Below are positions 17,360-25,674 of a stretch of 64,000 nt of DNA, in pieces (position 1 is the stretch's first letter; every line of letters begins with the position of its first letter). Where the stretch lies: the NCBI RefSeq assembly GCF_003002815.1, contig NZ_PVTF01000002.1, positions 310,001 through 374,000 on the forward strand, given 5' to 3'. The translations under genes and the position numbers were made by a program. This DNA comes from Umezawaea tangerina. GTDB lineage: Bacteria > Actinomycetota > Actinomycetes > Mycobacteriales > Pseudonocardiaceae. Under the pieces are notes generated by a model. The model ran no database searches and was not told the DNA's origin. It saw nothing but the letters and a program-made list of their open reading frames with translations.

Positions 17360-18628
17360 TCACCGACGCCCCTCACCCGCCTGCGCCGGAACCGCGGCCG
17401 GGTGCGCGGCCAGCCAGGCGTGGTAGCGACGGCGGGCCCGCGCGCGGAGCAGGCGGCTCAGCAGCAGTGCCGCCGTCGCGGGCAGGCGGGTGACGCCGTC
17501 GCGGCCCGCGGCGAGGCGGGTGAGCTGCCGGAGGGCGAGGGCCTGGGTGCCCGCCGCGGCGATGGCCTTGTGCCGGATCCTGGACCGCGGGTGCGGTGCG
17601 GCGTCCTCGTGGCCCGCGAGCCAGCGGGCGGGCAGGTCAGGTGCCATGGCCAGTGCGGTCGCCACGCCGACGAGGGCGACTCCGCTGTCGAGGACGCGCT
17701 GGGCGACCGCGCGCCGCCGGATGCCGCCGGTGAGCATGAGCGGCATCGGGGCCGTGCCCAGGAGGCGGTCGGCGAACTCCAGGAAGAAGGCCTCGCGGGC
17801 GAGGGTGCTGCCGTCGGAGGGGGTGCCGGAGGTGGCCAGGCTCTCGATGCTGCCGCCGGAGAGCTCGACCAGGTCGACGGCGTGGTCGCCGAGCAGGCCG
17901 ATGACCTCGCGGGCGTCGTCGACGTCGAAGCCGCCGCGCTGGAAGTCCGCGGAGTTGAGCTTGACCGCGACGGCGAAGCCCGGTGACACGGCCGCGCGGA
18001 CGGCGTCGACCACGGCCAGCAGGAAGCGCGCCCGGTTGGCCAGCGGTCCACCCCAGTCGTCCGTGCGCAGGTTGGTGTTGGGCGAGAGGAACTGCGAGAT
18101 GAGGTAGCCGTGGGCGGCGTGCACCTCGACGCCGTCGAACCCGGCGGCCTCGGCGCGCGCGGCCGTCGTCGCGAACCGGGCGACCGCCTCGGCGATCTCC
18201 CGCTCCCCCATCGCCCTGGGGCGCGGGAACATCGACGACAGCGCCCCGGCGCCGATCGGCACGTCGGAGGCGGACCAGGTGAGGGTCGCCATGTCCTTCT
18301 GGACGACCCGGCCGGGGTGGTTGACCTGCATCCACACCCGCGCGCCGCCCGCCTTGGCCGCCGCGGCCCAGCGGCGGAACGGCTCCAGGTCCGTCGTGGC
18401 CTCCAGGACGACGTCGGCGGGCTGGGCCGCGGCGCGCGCGTCGACCATGACGTGGCCGGTGATCAGCAGACCGCCCCCGCCGCTCCCCCAGCGCCGGTAC
18501 AGCGCGACGAGGTCGTCGTCGGGGACCTGGCCCGCGCCCGCCAGGTTCTCCTCCATCGCCGCCTTGGCGATCCGGTTCGGCAGGACCGAGCCGCTGCGCA
18601 GCGCCAGCGGGTCGTGCAACGCCACCAT
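17360..18628 (-). CDS. NADH:flavin oxidoreductase, old-yellow-enzyme family
   Basis: 422 residues, a barrel with FMN in this family. Visible landmarks are LPNRIAKAAMEENLAG near the start, VWMQVNHPGRV, VHAAHGYLISQFLSPNTNLR with the substrate-binding His, DDWGGPLANRARFLL, and the FMN-phosphate region LMLTGGIRRR with LVGVATALA. It lacks the FeS-cluster Cys set and extra domains of 2,4-dienoyl-CoA reductase. The final 90 residues (ALRQLTRLAAG onward) are an Arg/Ala-rich extension of uncertain role. Divergent from marR with twin palindromes, which suggests induction by an electrophile or enone. Confidence 0.88.
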   Translation of the reverse strand: MVALHDPLALRSGSVLPNRIAKAAMEENLAGAGQVPDDDLVALYRRWGSGGGGLLITGHVMVDARAAAQPADVVLEATTDLEPFRRWAAAAKAGGARVWMQVNHPGRVVQKDMATLTWSASDVPIGAGALSSMFPRPRAMGEREIAEAVARFATTAARAEAAGFDGVEVHAAHGYLISQFLSPNTNLRTDDWGGPLANRARFLLAVVDAVRAAVSPGFAVAVKLNSADFQRGGFDVDDAREVIGLLGDHAVDLVELSGGSIESLATSGTPSDGSTLAREAFFLEFADRLLGTAPMPLMLTGGIRRRAVAQRVLDSGVALVGVATALAMAPDLPARWLAGHEDAAPHPRSRIRHKAIAAAGTQALALRQLTRLAAGRDGVTRLPATAALLLSRLLRARARRRYHAWLAAHPAAVPAQAGEGRR

Positions 18629-18650
18629 CGGTGTCTCCCCTCGACTGATA

Positions 18651-18700
18651 CTTCGAGCCTCGAAGCACCTGGCGACTGTAACAGCTTCAAGTCTCGAAGC
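18651..18700. promoter_or_regulatory. Two palindromic operators between the flavin oxidoreductase and marR genes
   Basis: CTTCGAGCCTCGAAG at 18651-18665 is a perfect 15-bp palindrome with a central C. GCTTCAAGTCTCGAAGC at 18684-18700 is the same core with one mismatched pair. Centres are 34 bp apart. They fill the 92-bp divergent region and are the obvious binding sites for the adjacent MarR protein. Confidence 0.82.
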
Positions 18701-18720
18701 ACGTGGGTAGACTGACCGGC

Positions 18721-19149
18721 ATGGACGGGTCGGACGTCGAGCGCGCGGTGCGCCTCAACCACGAGGTCTTCCTGCGCACCGGCGACCTGGTCCTCGACGT
18801 CCTCGCCCGGCACGGCCTCACGCACGCGACCGCGCACGCGCTGTGGGCCATCGACCCCGCCGAGCCCCCGCCGTCGATGAAGGTGATGGCCGAGCGGCTC
18901 TACTGCAACGCGCCGAACCTCACTTTCGTGGCGGGCCAGCTCGTCGCGAAGGGACTCGCGGAACGGGCCGTGGACCCGGCCGACCGCCGTTCGCGCGTGC
19001 TCGTCCTGACCGAGGACGGGGTCCGCGTGCGGGCCGAGGTGATGCGGGAGACGCTGGAGCGGACGCCGTTCGCGAACCTGGACCACGAGCAGCTCGCCGC
19101 CCTGGTCCGCCTGCTCGACACCGCGCTCGGCGCACCCCCGGAGAACTGA
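18721..19149 (+). CDS. MarR-family regulator
   Basis: About 142 residues from ATG 18721; a GTG at 18703 would add six residues, and neither start has a clear Shine-Dalgarno. Winged helix: MKVMAERLYCNAPNLTFVAGQL for the recognition region, then GLAERAVDPADRRSRVLVLTEDG for the wing, the most typical MarR signature. Divergent from the old-yellow-enzyme family gene with two matching palindromes, so it probably represses both genes until a ligand or oxidant binds. The single Cys in LYCNAP near the recognition helix could be a redox sensor; that is inference. Confidence 0.87.
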   Translation: MDGSDVERAVRLNHEVFLRTGDLVLDVLARHGLTHATAHALWAIDPAEPPPSMKVMAERLYCNAPNLTFVAGQLVAKGLAERAVDPADRRSRVLVLTEDGVRVRAEVMRETLERTPFANLDHEQLAALVRLLDTALGAPPEN

Positions 19150-19313
19150 GCCGCGTTTCCGCAGGTCGCGAATTCGCATTGCACCCACGGCCGACCCATC
19201 GCGAAATTCACCGAATTTAGGGACGTGCGAGAAATACCGCAAGTGCGTCCGAGCTAATCCTCGGATTACCGCAACGCAACGACATGCAGTGCCTCTACCA
19301 GCACTTTCCTGCC

Positions 19314-19319
19314 TATACT
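19314..19319 (+). promoter_or_regulatory. Possible -10 element for the ABC transporter operon
   Basis: TATACT lies about 100 nt before the ATP-binding protein gene in a 266-bp stretch that is less GC-rich than its surroundings and has no gene. An imperfect inverted pair CTACCA (19295-19300) and TGGTAG (19328-19333) brackets it. No convincing -35 element is visible. Confidence 0.35.
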
Positions 19320-19415
19320 GCGATCGTGGTAGTGCGGACACCTGCGCCGGTATGACGATCCCGAACCTCGAAATGGCCATTCTTGAGGGACACCACGAGC
19401 CCTTGAGGAGAAATG

Positions 19416-20339
19416 ATGATCGAGGTGGAGAACCTCACCAAGCGGTACGGGCCGAAGACCGCGGTCGACGGGCTCACGTTCACCGTCGAGCCCGGCGCGG
19501 TGACCGGGTTCCTCGGCCCGAACGGGGCGGGCAAGTCGACGACCATGCGGATGCTCGTCGGCCTGGACACGCCCTCGTGGGGCACCGCGAAGGTCAACGG
19601 CAGGCCGTACCGCGAGCACCGGGCCCCGTTGCAGGAGATCGGCGTGCTGCTGGAGGCACGCGCCGTGCACCCCGGCCGGTCGGCGCGCGACCACCTGCTG
19701 GCCCTCGGCGCGACGCACGGGATCGGCGCCAGGCGGGTGGACGAGGTCCTGGACACCGTTGGTCTCACGGAGGTGGCGAGGAAGCGGGTGGGCAACTTCT
19801 CGCTCGGCATGGGCCAGCGGCTGGGCATCGCGGTCGCGCTGCTGGGCGACCCGCACACGGTGGTGCTGGACGAGCCGGTCAACGGCCTGGACCCCGACGG
19901 CATCAAGTGGATCCGGCACCTGCTCAAGGACCTCGCCGCCGAGGGGCGGACGGTGTTCGTGTCCTCGCACCTGATGAGCGAGATGGCGTTGACCGCCGAA
20001 CACCTGGTCGTGGTCGGCCGGGGGCGGCTGATCGCGGACATCCCGGTGGCGGACCTGATCGCGTCGGCCAAGCGCGGGGTGCACGTCCGCTCGCCGCGCA
20101 CGACCGAGCTGGTCGCCGCGCTGCGCGGTGACGGCGTGCGGATCACGTCCGTCGGCGGCGGGGTGGTCGACGTGGTTGGACTGTCCTCGGAGGACATCGG
20201 GACGCGCGCCCTGGAGGCGGGGATCCCGTTGTACGAGCTCACTCCCCAGCAGGCCTCGTTGGAGGAGGCCTACACGGAGCTGACCCGCGACGCCGTCGAG
20301 TACCAGGGCACGACCGCCTCGCTCGGGGAGGTGGCCTGA
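19416..20339 (+). CDS. ABC transporter ATP-binding protein
   Basis: 307 residues. Walker A GPNGAGKSTT, signature NFSLGMGQRLGIA (the usual LSGGQ reads LGMGQ), Walker B HTVVLDEPVNGLDPDG and switch His in VFVSSHL. The C-terminal 80 residues (VHVRSPRTTELVAAL onward) are the regulatory tail of bacitracin/antibiotic-type exporters. Of two adjacent ATGs (19413 and 19416) the second gives better spacing to GAGGAG. The permease gene starts on the last base of its stop codon. Substrate probably an antibiotic or lipid, inferred from pairing with a two-component system. Confidence 0.9.
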   Translation: MIEVENLTKRYGPKTAVDGLTFTVEPGAVTGFLGPNGAGKSTTMRMLVGLDTPSWGTAKVNGRPYREHRAPLQEIGVLLEARAVHPGRSARDHLLALGATHGIGARRVDEVLDTVGLTEVARKRVGNFSLGMGQRLGIAVALLGDPHTVVLDEPVNGLDPDGIKWIRHLLKDLAAEGRTVFVSSHLMSEMALTAEHLVVVGRGRLIADIPVADLIASAKRGVHVRSPRTTELVAALRGDGVRITSVGGGVVDVVGLSSEDIGTRALEAGIPLYELTPQQASLEEAYTELTRDAVEYQGTTASLGEVA

Positions 20340-21163
20340 TGGGCACCACGACAACCGCCCTCGGCTCCCCCGCGGCCACGAAACCCGTGCACCGGCTGGG
20401 TTTCGGCGGTGTGCTGCGCAGCGAGTGGGTGAAGCTGCGCTCGGTGCGCTCCAGCGGCCTGACGGTGCTGGGCGCGGCGCTGATGATGCTGGTGACCGGC
20501 CTGATCTTCGCCTCCACGGTCGGCAGCGACTCCGACGGCGCGAACGGGGTGACCGACCCGACCGGCATCACGTTGAGCGGTGTCATGTTCGCGCAGCTGG
20601 TGATCGGCGTGCTGGGTGTGCTGGTGGTGTCCGGTGAGTACTCGACCGGCATGATCAGGTCCACGCTGACCGGTGTGCCGTCACGGCTCCCGGTGCTCGC
20701 AGGCAAGGTGGCCGTGGTGGTCGGCGCGGTGTTCCCGACCATGCTGGCGAGCGCGTTCGCGGTGTTCCTCAGCGGTCAGCTGGTCATGGGCAACGCGGGC
20801 CTGCCCACCGCTCGGCTCGGCGATCCCGGCGTCCTGGCGGCGTTGTTCGGGTCGGCCGCGACGATGACCGGGGTCACCGTCATCGGGGTCGCGCTGGGCG
20901 CGGTCATGCGCAACACGGCGGGCGCGATCTCCACGCTGGTCGTCCTGGTGTTCCTCGCGCCGGGACTCGGCGGCCTGCTGCTCCCCGCGTCCTGGCGGGA
21001 CGACGCGTTGAAGTACCTGCCTTCCAGGGCGGCCGAGGCGTTCACCACCGTAGTCCCCGCTCCGGGGCTGCTCACGGCCTCCACGGGTGTCGCGGTGTTC
21101 GCCGTCTGGGTCGTCGTCCCGCTGATCCTCGCCGCGGTGCTGCTGCACCGCCGCGACGCGTAA
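20339..21163 (+). CDS. ABC-2 type transporter permease
   Basis: 274 residues with six hydrophobic segments, beginning LTVLGAALMMLVTGLIFA, then VMFAQLVIGVLGVLVVSGEYSTGMI (the conserved EYSTGMIR turn of this family), two pairs in the middle and a final VAVFAVWVVVPLILAAVLL. The ATG overlaps the last base of the upstream ATP-binding protein gene (TGATG), so the two are translated together. Likely forms the membrane part of the exporter. Confidence 0.88.
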   Translation: MGTTTTALGSPAATKPVHRLGFGGVLRSEWVKLRSVRSSGLTVLGAALMMLVTGLIFASTVGSDSDGANGVTDPTGITLSGVMFAQLVIGVLGVLVVSGEYSTGMIRSTLTGVPSRLPVLAGKVAVVVGAVFPTMLASAFAVFLSGQLVMGNAGLPTARLGDPGVLAALFGSAATMTGVTVIGVALGAVMRNTAGAISTLVVLVFLAPGLGGLLLPASWRDDALKYLPSRAAEAFTTVVPAPGLLTASTGVAVFAVWVVVPLILAAVLLHRRDA

Positions 21164-21168
21164 CCGGG

Positions 21169-22329
21169 GTGTCCGCGGTGGGGAAGGTCCGGGCGTTGGC
21201 GCGGAGGCGTCCGACCGCCGTGGACGCCCTCGGTGCGGCGGTGCTCTACGCGGTGAGCGCCGCCGACGGCCCGGAGACGGCGCTGGACGTGCGGACCCCG
21301 GCGGTGCTCGGCCTGCTGGCGCTGGTCGTCGGCTCGCTGGCGGTGCGCCGTCGGTGGCCGCTGGTCACGGTGGCGGTCACCGCGCTCGGGGTGCTCCCGG
21401 CGATCCTGCTCGGCGCGGACCTGGAGCCGTTCCTGGTCCCGCTGGCGGCGGCCGCGTACACGGTGGCGGTCCACACCGACCGGTGGACGGCCCGCCGGGC
21501 CGTGCTGCCCGGTGTGCTGCTGGTGGTCGACGCCGCCGCGCTGCTGGCCGCGCCTCCCGGCCTCACCTGGGAGAACCTGGGCCGGTTCGCGCTGGTCGGC
21601 ATGGCGGCCGCGGTGGGCGAGGCGATCCGCAGCCGCCGGGCGTTCATCGCGGCCATCGAGGAACGGGCCGTGCGGGCCGAGCGGTCCCGCGAGGAAGAAG
21701 CCCGGCGGCAGGTGGTCGAGGAGCGGCTGCACATCGCCCGCGAGCTGCACGACGTGGTGGCGCACCACATCTCGGTGATCAACGTACAGGCCGGGGTCGC
21801 CGAGCACCTGATCGGCTCGCGGCCCACCGAGGCGGCGGACGCGCTGGCCCACGTCCGCCGGTCCAGCCGGGCCGTGCTGGACGAGCTGCGCGGACTGCTC
21901 GGCGTGCTGCGCAGGCCGGAGGAGTCAGACACGCCCACCGAGCCCGTCCCCGGTCTCGCGCGGCTGGGCTCGCTGGTCGAGACGTTCCGCGCGTCGGGGC
22001 TGCGGCTGCGGTGGACCTCCAGCGGCGAGGTCCGCGAGCTGCCCGCCACGGTCGACCTGGTCGCCTACCGGGTCGTGCAGGAGGCGCTGACCAACGCCCA
22101 CCGGTACGGCACCGACGTCGCGCACCTGTCGGTGGCCTACACGCCGACCGACCTCTCCCTGGAGGTCGTGAACGCGCTCGGCACCCGTCCGCGCGCGGTC
22201 GGGACCGGGCTCGGCCTGGTCGGCATGCGGGAGCGGGCGGGCGCCGTCGGCGGCTCGATGTGCGCCGGGCTCGACCGCGACGACCTGTTCCACGTCCACG
22301 TCACCCTGCCACTGGGGAAGCAACCATGA
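21169..22329 (+). CDS. Two-component sensor histidine kinase, HisKA_3 (NarL-type) family
   Basis: 386 residues from GTG 21169. Four to five membrane segments in the first 150 residues with very short loops, so the sensing part lies in the membrane. Dimerisation and phospho-acceptor motif IARELHDVVAHHISVI, then the ATPase domain with VQEALTNAHRYG (N box) and GTGLGLVGMRERAGAVGG (G box). Overlaps the response-regulator gene by ATGA. Together with the ABC exporter just upstream it resembles systems that sense a compound and induce its export. Confidence 0.92.
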   Translation: MSAVGKVRALARRRPTAVDALGAAVLYAVSAADGPETALDVRTPAVLGLLALVVGSLAVRRRWPLVTVAVTALGVLPAILLGADLEPFLVPLAAAAYTVAVHTDRWTARRAVLPGVLLVVDAAALLAAPPGLTWENLGRFALVGMAAAVGEAIRSRRAFIAAIEERAVRAERSREEEARRQVVEERLHIARELHDVVAHHISVINVQAGVAEHLIGSRPTEAADALAHVRRSSRAVLDELRGLLGVLRRPEESDTPTEPVPGLARLGSLVETFRASGLRLRWTSSGEVRELPATVDLVAYRVVQEALTNAHRYGTDVAHLSVAYTPTDLSLEVVNALGTRPRAVGTGLGLVGMRERAGAVGGSMCAGLDRDDLFHVHVTLPLGKQP

Positions 22330-22985
22330 CCATCCGCGTCCTGCTCGCCGACGACCAGGCGCTCATCCGCGCCGGGTTCCGCGTGCTCGTCGACTCCGAG
22401 CCCGACCTGGAGGTGGTGGGCGAGGCGGCCGACGGGCTGGAGGCGCTCCACCTGCTGCGCACGACCCGCGCGGACGTCGTGCTGATGGACATCCGGATGC
22501 CGGGGCTCGACGGTCTGGAGGCGACCCGCCGGATCACCGCGGACGAGGGCCTCGCGGGCGTGAAGGTGCTGGTGGTGACCACGTTCGAGATCGACGAGTA
22601 CGTGGCGCAGGCCCTGCACGCGGGGGCCAGCGGCTTCCTCGGCAAGGGGGTCGACCCCGCCGAGCTGCAGGCCGCGATCCGCACCGTCGCGCAGGGCGAC
22701 GCGCTGTTGTCCCCCAAGGCGACGCGGGCCCTGATCGGCCGGTTCCTGGCCCAGCGCACCACCGGCCCGATCGCCCCGGAACGCCTGGACCCGTTGACCC
22801 AGCGCGAACGCGAGGTGGTCGCGCTGGCCGCGCACGGCATGTCCAACGACGAGATCGCCCTCAAGCTCTTCGTCTCGCCGCTGACCGTCAAGACCCACGT
22901 CAACCGGGCGATGACCAAGCTCCAGGCCCGCGACCGCGCCCAGCTCGTAGTCGTGGCCTACCAGACCGGACTTGTCCGTTCCTGA
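22326..22985 (+). CDS. NarL/LuxR-type response regulator
   Basis: 219 residues. Receiver domain with acidic pocket LLADDQ, phospho-acceptor Asp in VVLMDIRMPG, and Lys in FLGKGVD; the LuxR helix-turn-helix is LTQREREVVALAAHGMSNDE followed by SPLTVKTHVNRAMTKL. Its ATG overlaps the kinase stop codon (ATGA). Partner of the adjacent kinase; targets probably include the ABC transporter genes upstream. Confidence 0.93.
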   Translation: MTIRVLLADDQALIRAGFRVLVDSEPDLEVVGEAADGLEALHLLRTTRADVVLMDIRMPGLDGLEATRRITADEGLAGVKVLVVTTFEIDEYVAQALHAGASGFLGKGVDPAELQAAIRTVAQGDALLSPKATRALIGRFLAQRTTGPIAPERLDPLTQREREVVALAAHGMSNDEIALKLFVSPLTVKTHVNRAMTKLQARDRAQLVVVAYQTGLVRS

Positions 22986-23014
22986 CCCGTTCCCCTTAGC
23001 AGACAAGGACTTCC

Positions 23015-23539
23015 ATGAGCACCACCACCACTGCCCGCCCCAGGACCGCCCAGCCGAACCGGGTGTTCTGGCCGCTCCCGACCAAGCTGCGCAAGACCGT
23101 CCTGGTCGCGCACGTCGTGTCCTCGGGCGCGTGGATCGGCGTCGACGTGATCTCCACCGTGCTGGTGGCGATCGGCTGGGCGCGCTCCGGCGACGACCGG
23201 ACCGCCGTGTACCAGGCGCTCGCGGACTACTTCGTCGTCCCCCTGCTGCTCGCCGGGCTCGTGGCCGGCATCGTCTGCCTGGTCACCGGTGTGCTGCTGG
23301 GCCTGGCGACGAAGTGGGGTCTGGTCCGCTACCGGTGGGTCGCGGTGAAGCTGGTGCTGAACGTCGTCGCTTGCGTGCTGCTGCTGGCGTTCCTCGGCCC
23401 GATCACCGAGCTCTCCACCGGCGAGCAGCCGTTGCAGGACATCTGGTTCGTCTCGTTCCTCGCCACGACCGCCATGGTGCTGCTGACCTTCGCCATGGTG
23501 CTGTCGGTCTTCAAGCCGTGGGGCCGGGTCCGCAGGTGA
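23015..23539 (+). CDS. Four-helix membrane protein, DUF2269-like
   Basis: 174 residues. Four hydrophobic segments: about 28-50 (VLVAHVVSSGAWIGVDVIST), 73-98 (VVPLLLAGLVAGIVCLVTGV), 107-127 (VAVKLVLNVVACVLLLAFLG) and 145-163 (ATTAMVLLTFAMVLSV). The start LRKTVLVAHVVSSGAWIGVD resembles small DUF2269-type proteins; I hold this only moderately. It lies 30 nt after the response regulator on the same strand and is probably part of that operon. Function unknown. Confidence 0.72.
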   Translation: MSTTTTARPRTAQPNRVFWPLPTKLRKTVLVAHVVSSGAWIGVDVISTVLVAIGWARSGDDRTAVYQALADYFVVPLLLAGLVAGIVCLVTGVLLGLATKWGLVRYRWVAVKLVLNVVACVLLLAFLGPITELSTGEQPLQDIWFVSFLATTAMVLLTFAMVLSVFKPWGRVRR

Positions 23540-23573
23540 GCACAAGTCTTCTACAGGCAGGAGGAGCACGACC

Positions 23574-24998
23574 ATGGAGATCTGGGAGCTGTCCGCCCGC
23601 GCGGTAGCGCACGGCGTCCGCACCGGCGAGTTCACCGCGGTGCAGGCCGCCGAGTCGGTGCTCGGGCGCGTCGCCGAGGTCGACCCGGCGGTCAACGCGC
23701 TGGTGGAGCTGCACGAGGACGGGGCGCTGGCCGCCGCGAAGGTGGCCGACGACCGGGTGCGCGCCGGGGAGCCGGTCGGGCCGCTGCACGGCGTGCCGGT
23801 GACGTTCAAGGTCAACACGAACGTGGCCGGTCTGCCCACGACCGAGGGCGTGGGCGCCTACACCGACCGCGTGGCCACCGAGTCCGACCCGCAGGTGACG
23901 AGCTGGCTGCGGGCGGGCGCGATCCCGTTGGGGCGCACCAACTGCCCGCCGTTCGCCACGCGCTGGGCCACCGAGAGCGAGTTCTACGGCGCCACCGCCA
24001 ACCCGTGGGACCCCGGTGTCACGGCGGGCGGGTCCAGCGGTGGTGCCGCGGCCGCGGTGGCGACGGGCATGTCGGCCCTGGCGCAGGGCAACGACATCGG
24101 CGGGTCCATCCGGTACCCGGCGGTGTGCTGCGGTGTCGTCGGCATCCGACCCACGAAGGGGGTCGTACCGGGCTGGGCCGGGTCGGTGACCCACGACCCG
24201 GCGATGGCCGCGCAGGCGTTCGTGGCGCAGGGCCCGCTGGCCCGCACCGTGGACGACCTGCGCCTGGGGCTGGAGGCGATGCGCTCCCCCGACCCCCGTG
24301 ACGCCACGGCCGTCCCGCCCGGCACCCGCCTGCCGCCCTTGACCGGGCCGGTGCGGGTCGCGCTGGTCACCGGGGTGGGCGGGGCCGGGCTGGCGGGCAC
24401 CAGCACACCCGAGTCGGTGCGGGTGGCGGAGCAGGCGTGCCGGTGGCTCACCGACGCGGGCTACCGGGTGGAGGAGGTGGCCGTGCCGCAGCTCGGCGAG
24501 GCGGCGCGGCTGTGGTGGGAGCTCGCGCTCACCGAGTTCGACATCGGGTTCACCGACGAGGTGCGCCGGGTCGGGGAGCCGGGCATCGGGCGGTTCTTCG
24601 AGCTGATGTACGAGGTGTACCGGCAGGAGTTCGGCTCGGTGGACCTCGCGCGCTTCGTGGCCGGGTACGCGCGCCGCGGGATGCTGCGCCGCGAGGTCTC
24701 GACGCTGATGGCCGACTACCCGCTCATCGTGACGCCCATGTCGGGCGAGCCGCCGTTCCCGGTGGGCGCGGACGTGCTGTCCGCCGACCGCACCGCCGAG
24801 CTGATGGCGCACCAATGGCCCAGCATGGCGGTGCCGGTGCTGGGCCTTCCGGCGCTCGGGGTGCCGGTGGTGCGCGGTGCCGGTGCGCCGATGGGGGTGC
24901 AGGTCATCGGGCGCGCCTTCGACGAGCACGCGGTGTTCCTGGCCGGGGAGGTGATCGAGGCCCGGTCCGGGATCCGGACCCCCGTCACCCCCGGCTGA
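23574..24998 (+). CDS. Amidase-signature family hydrolase
   Basis: 474 residues. The Ser-cisSer-Lys triad is visible: K79 in VPVTFKVN, S154 in AGGSSGGAAA and nucleophile S178 in DIGGSIRYPA. These enzymes hydrolyse amide bonds in the cytoplasm; relatives act on aryl amides, indoleacetamide or peptides. The usual Lys context KDN reads KVN here. A strong AGGAGG Shine-Dalgarno precedes the ATG. It follows the membrane protein gene after 34 nt and may share its message. Shares the fold with the amidase at 27622 but is clearly a different subgroup. Confidence 0.87.
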   Translation: MEIWELSARAVAHGVRTGEFTAVQAAESVLGRVAEVDPAVNALVELHEDGALAAAKVADDRVRAGEPVGPLHGVPVTFKVNTNVAGLPTTEGVGAYTDRVATESDPQVTSWLRAGAIPLGRTNCPPFATRWATESEFYGATANPWDPGVTAGGSSGGAAAAVATGMSALAQGNDIGGSIRYPAVCCGVVGIRPTKGVVPGWAGSVTHDPAMAAQAFVAQGPLARTVDDLRLGLEAMRSPDPRDATAVPPGTRLPPLTGPVRVALVTGVGGAGLAGTSTPESVRVAEQACRWLTDAGYRVEEVAVPQLGEAARLWWELALTEFDIGFTDEVRRVGEPGIGRFFELMYEVYRQEFGSVDLARFVAGYARRGMLRREVSTLMADYPLIVTPMSGEPPFPVGADVLSADRTAELMAHQWPSMAVPVLGLPALGVPVVRGAGAPMGVQVIGRAFDEHAVFLAGEVIEARSGIRTPVTPG

Positions 24999-25007
24999 CC
25001 GCGGGGG

Positions 25008-25628
25008 TCACCGCTCGACGGGGACGACCGTCCGGCCGGGGAACCGGGCGGACTCGGCCTCGTCGAGCATCGCCGCGGCCACGGTCGCGCGGCTGACACC
25101 GGCGGGGAAGAAGCGGCGCGGGGTCTGCTCCGGAGTGAGGGTGCGGCGGTCGGGGCTCACCGGGCCGTTGGACAGCGGACCGGCGTGGAAGACGGTGCCA
25201 CCGGCGGCCAGCACGGCCGTGTCGGAGGCGATCTTGTCCTCCAGGTCCGCCTTGAGGAACACCTTGAGCAGGGTCCTGGTGAACGCGCCCGCCGCGTCCG
25301 CCGTGGCGCCCGTGCCGAACGCGCCCAGCCAGATGATCCGCTCCAGCCTGGCCCGCACGAGCCCGTTGGCGCCCTCGGTGAGCACACCCGGCCGCTCGCC
25401 CTTCGCGATGCCGAGTCCGGACAGGACGGTGGTGCTGTCGAGCAGAGCCCGCGCCAGCGAGTCCGGGTCCCGGATGTCGGCGGCGACCTTGGTGAGCCTG
25501 GCGTGGTCCGGGACGGCGACGCGGTTCGGGTCGCGCGAGATCGTGGTGACGTCGTGCCCGCGCTCCAGCGCCTGGCGGGTGAGCTCGAGGCCGGTGGCAC
25601 CGGACGCGGCGAGGATGGTCAGCTTCAC
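25008..25628 (-). CDS. NAD(P)-binding atypical SDR (NmrA/NAD(P)H-binding type)
   Basis: 206 residues. The N-terminal Rossmann motif is LTILAASGATGLELTRQAL (G-x2-G-x2-G type), followed by VTTISRDPNR, and then IIWLGAFGTG. There is no classical YxxxK. Short proteins of this kind act as reductases or as redox-state sensors; the substrate is unknown. Convergent with the amidase gene and 46 nt downstream of the IMPase-like gene on the same strand. Confidence 0.83.
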   Translation of the reverse strand: MKLTILAASGATGLELTRQALERGHDVTTISRDPNRVAVPDHARLTKVAADIRDPDSLARALLDSTTVLSGLGIAKGERPGVLTEGANGLVRARLERIIWLGAFGTGATADAAGAFTRTLLKVFLKADLEDKIASDTAVLAAGGTVFHAGPLSNGPVSPDRRTLTPEQTPRRFFPAGVSRATVAAAMLDEAESARFPGRTVVPVER

Positions 25629-25674
25629 TTCTGCTCCTGGGGTGAGGGGTGGGGATCGTGCTGAGGGCGGGCGG

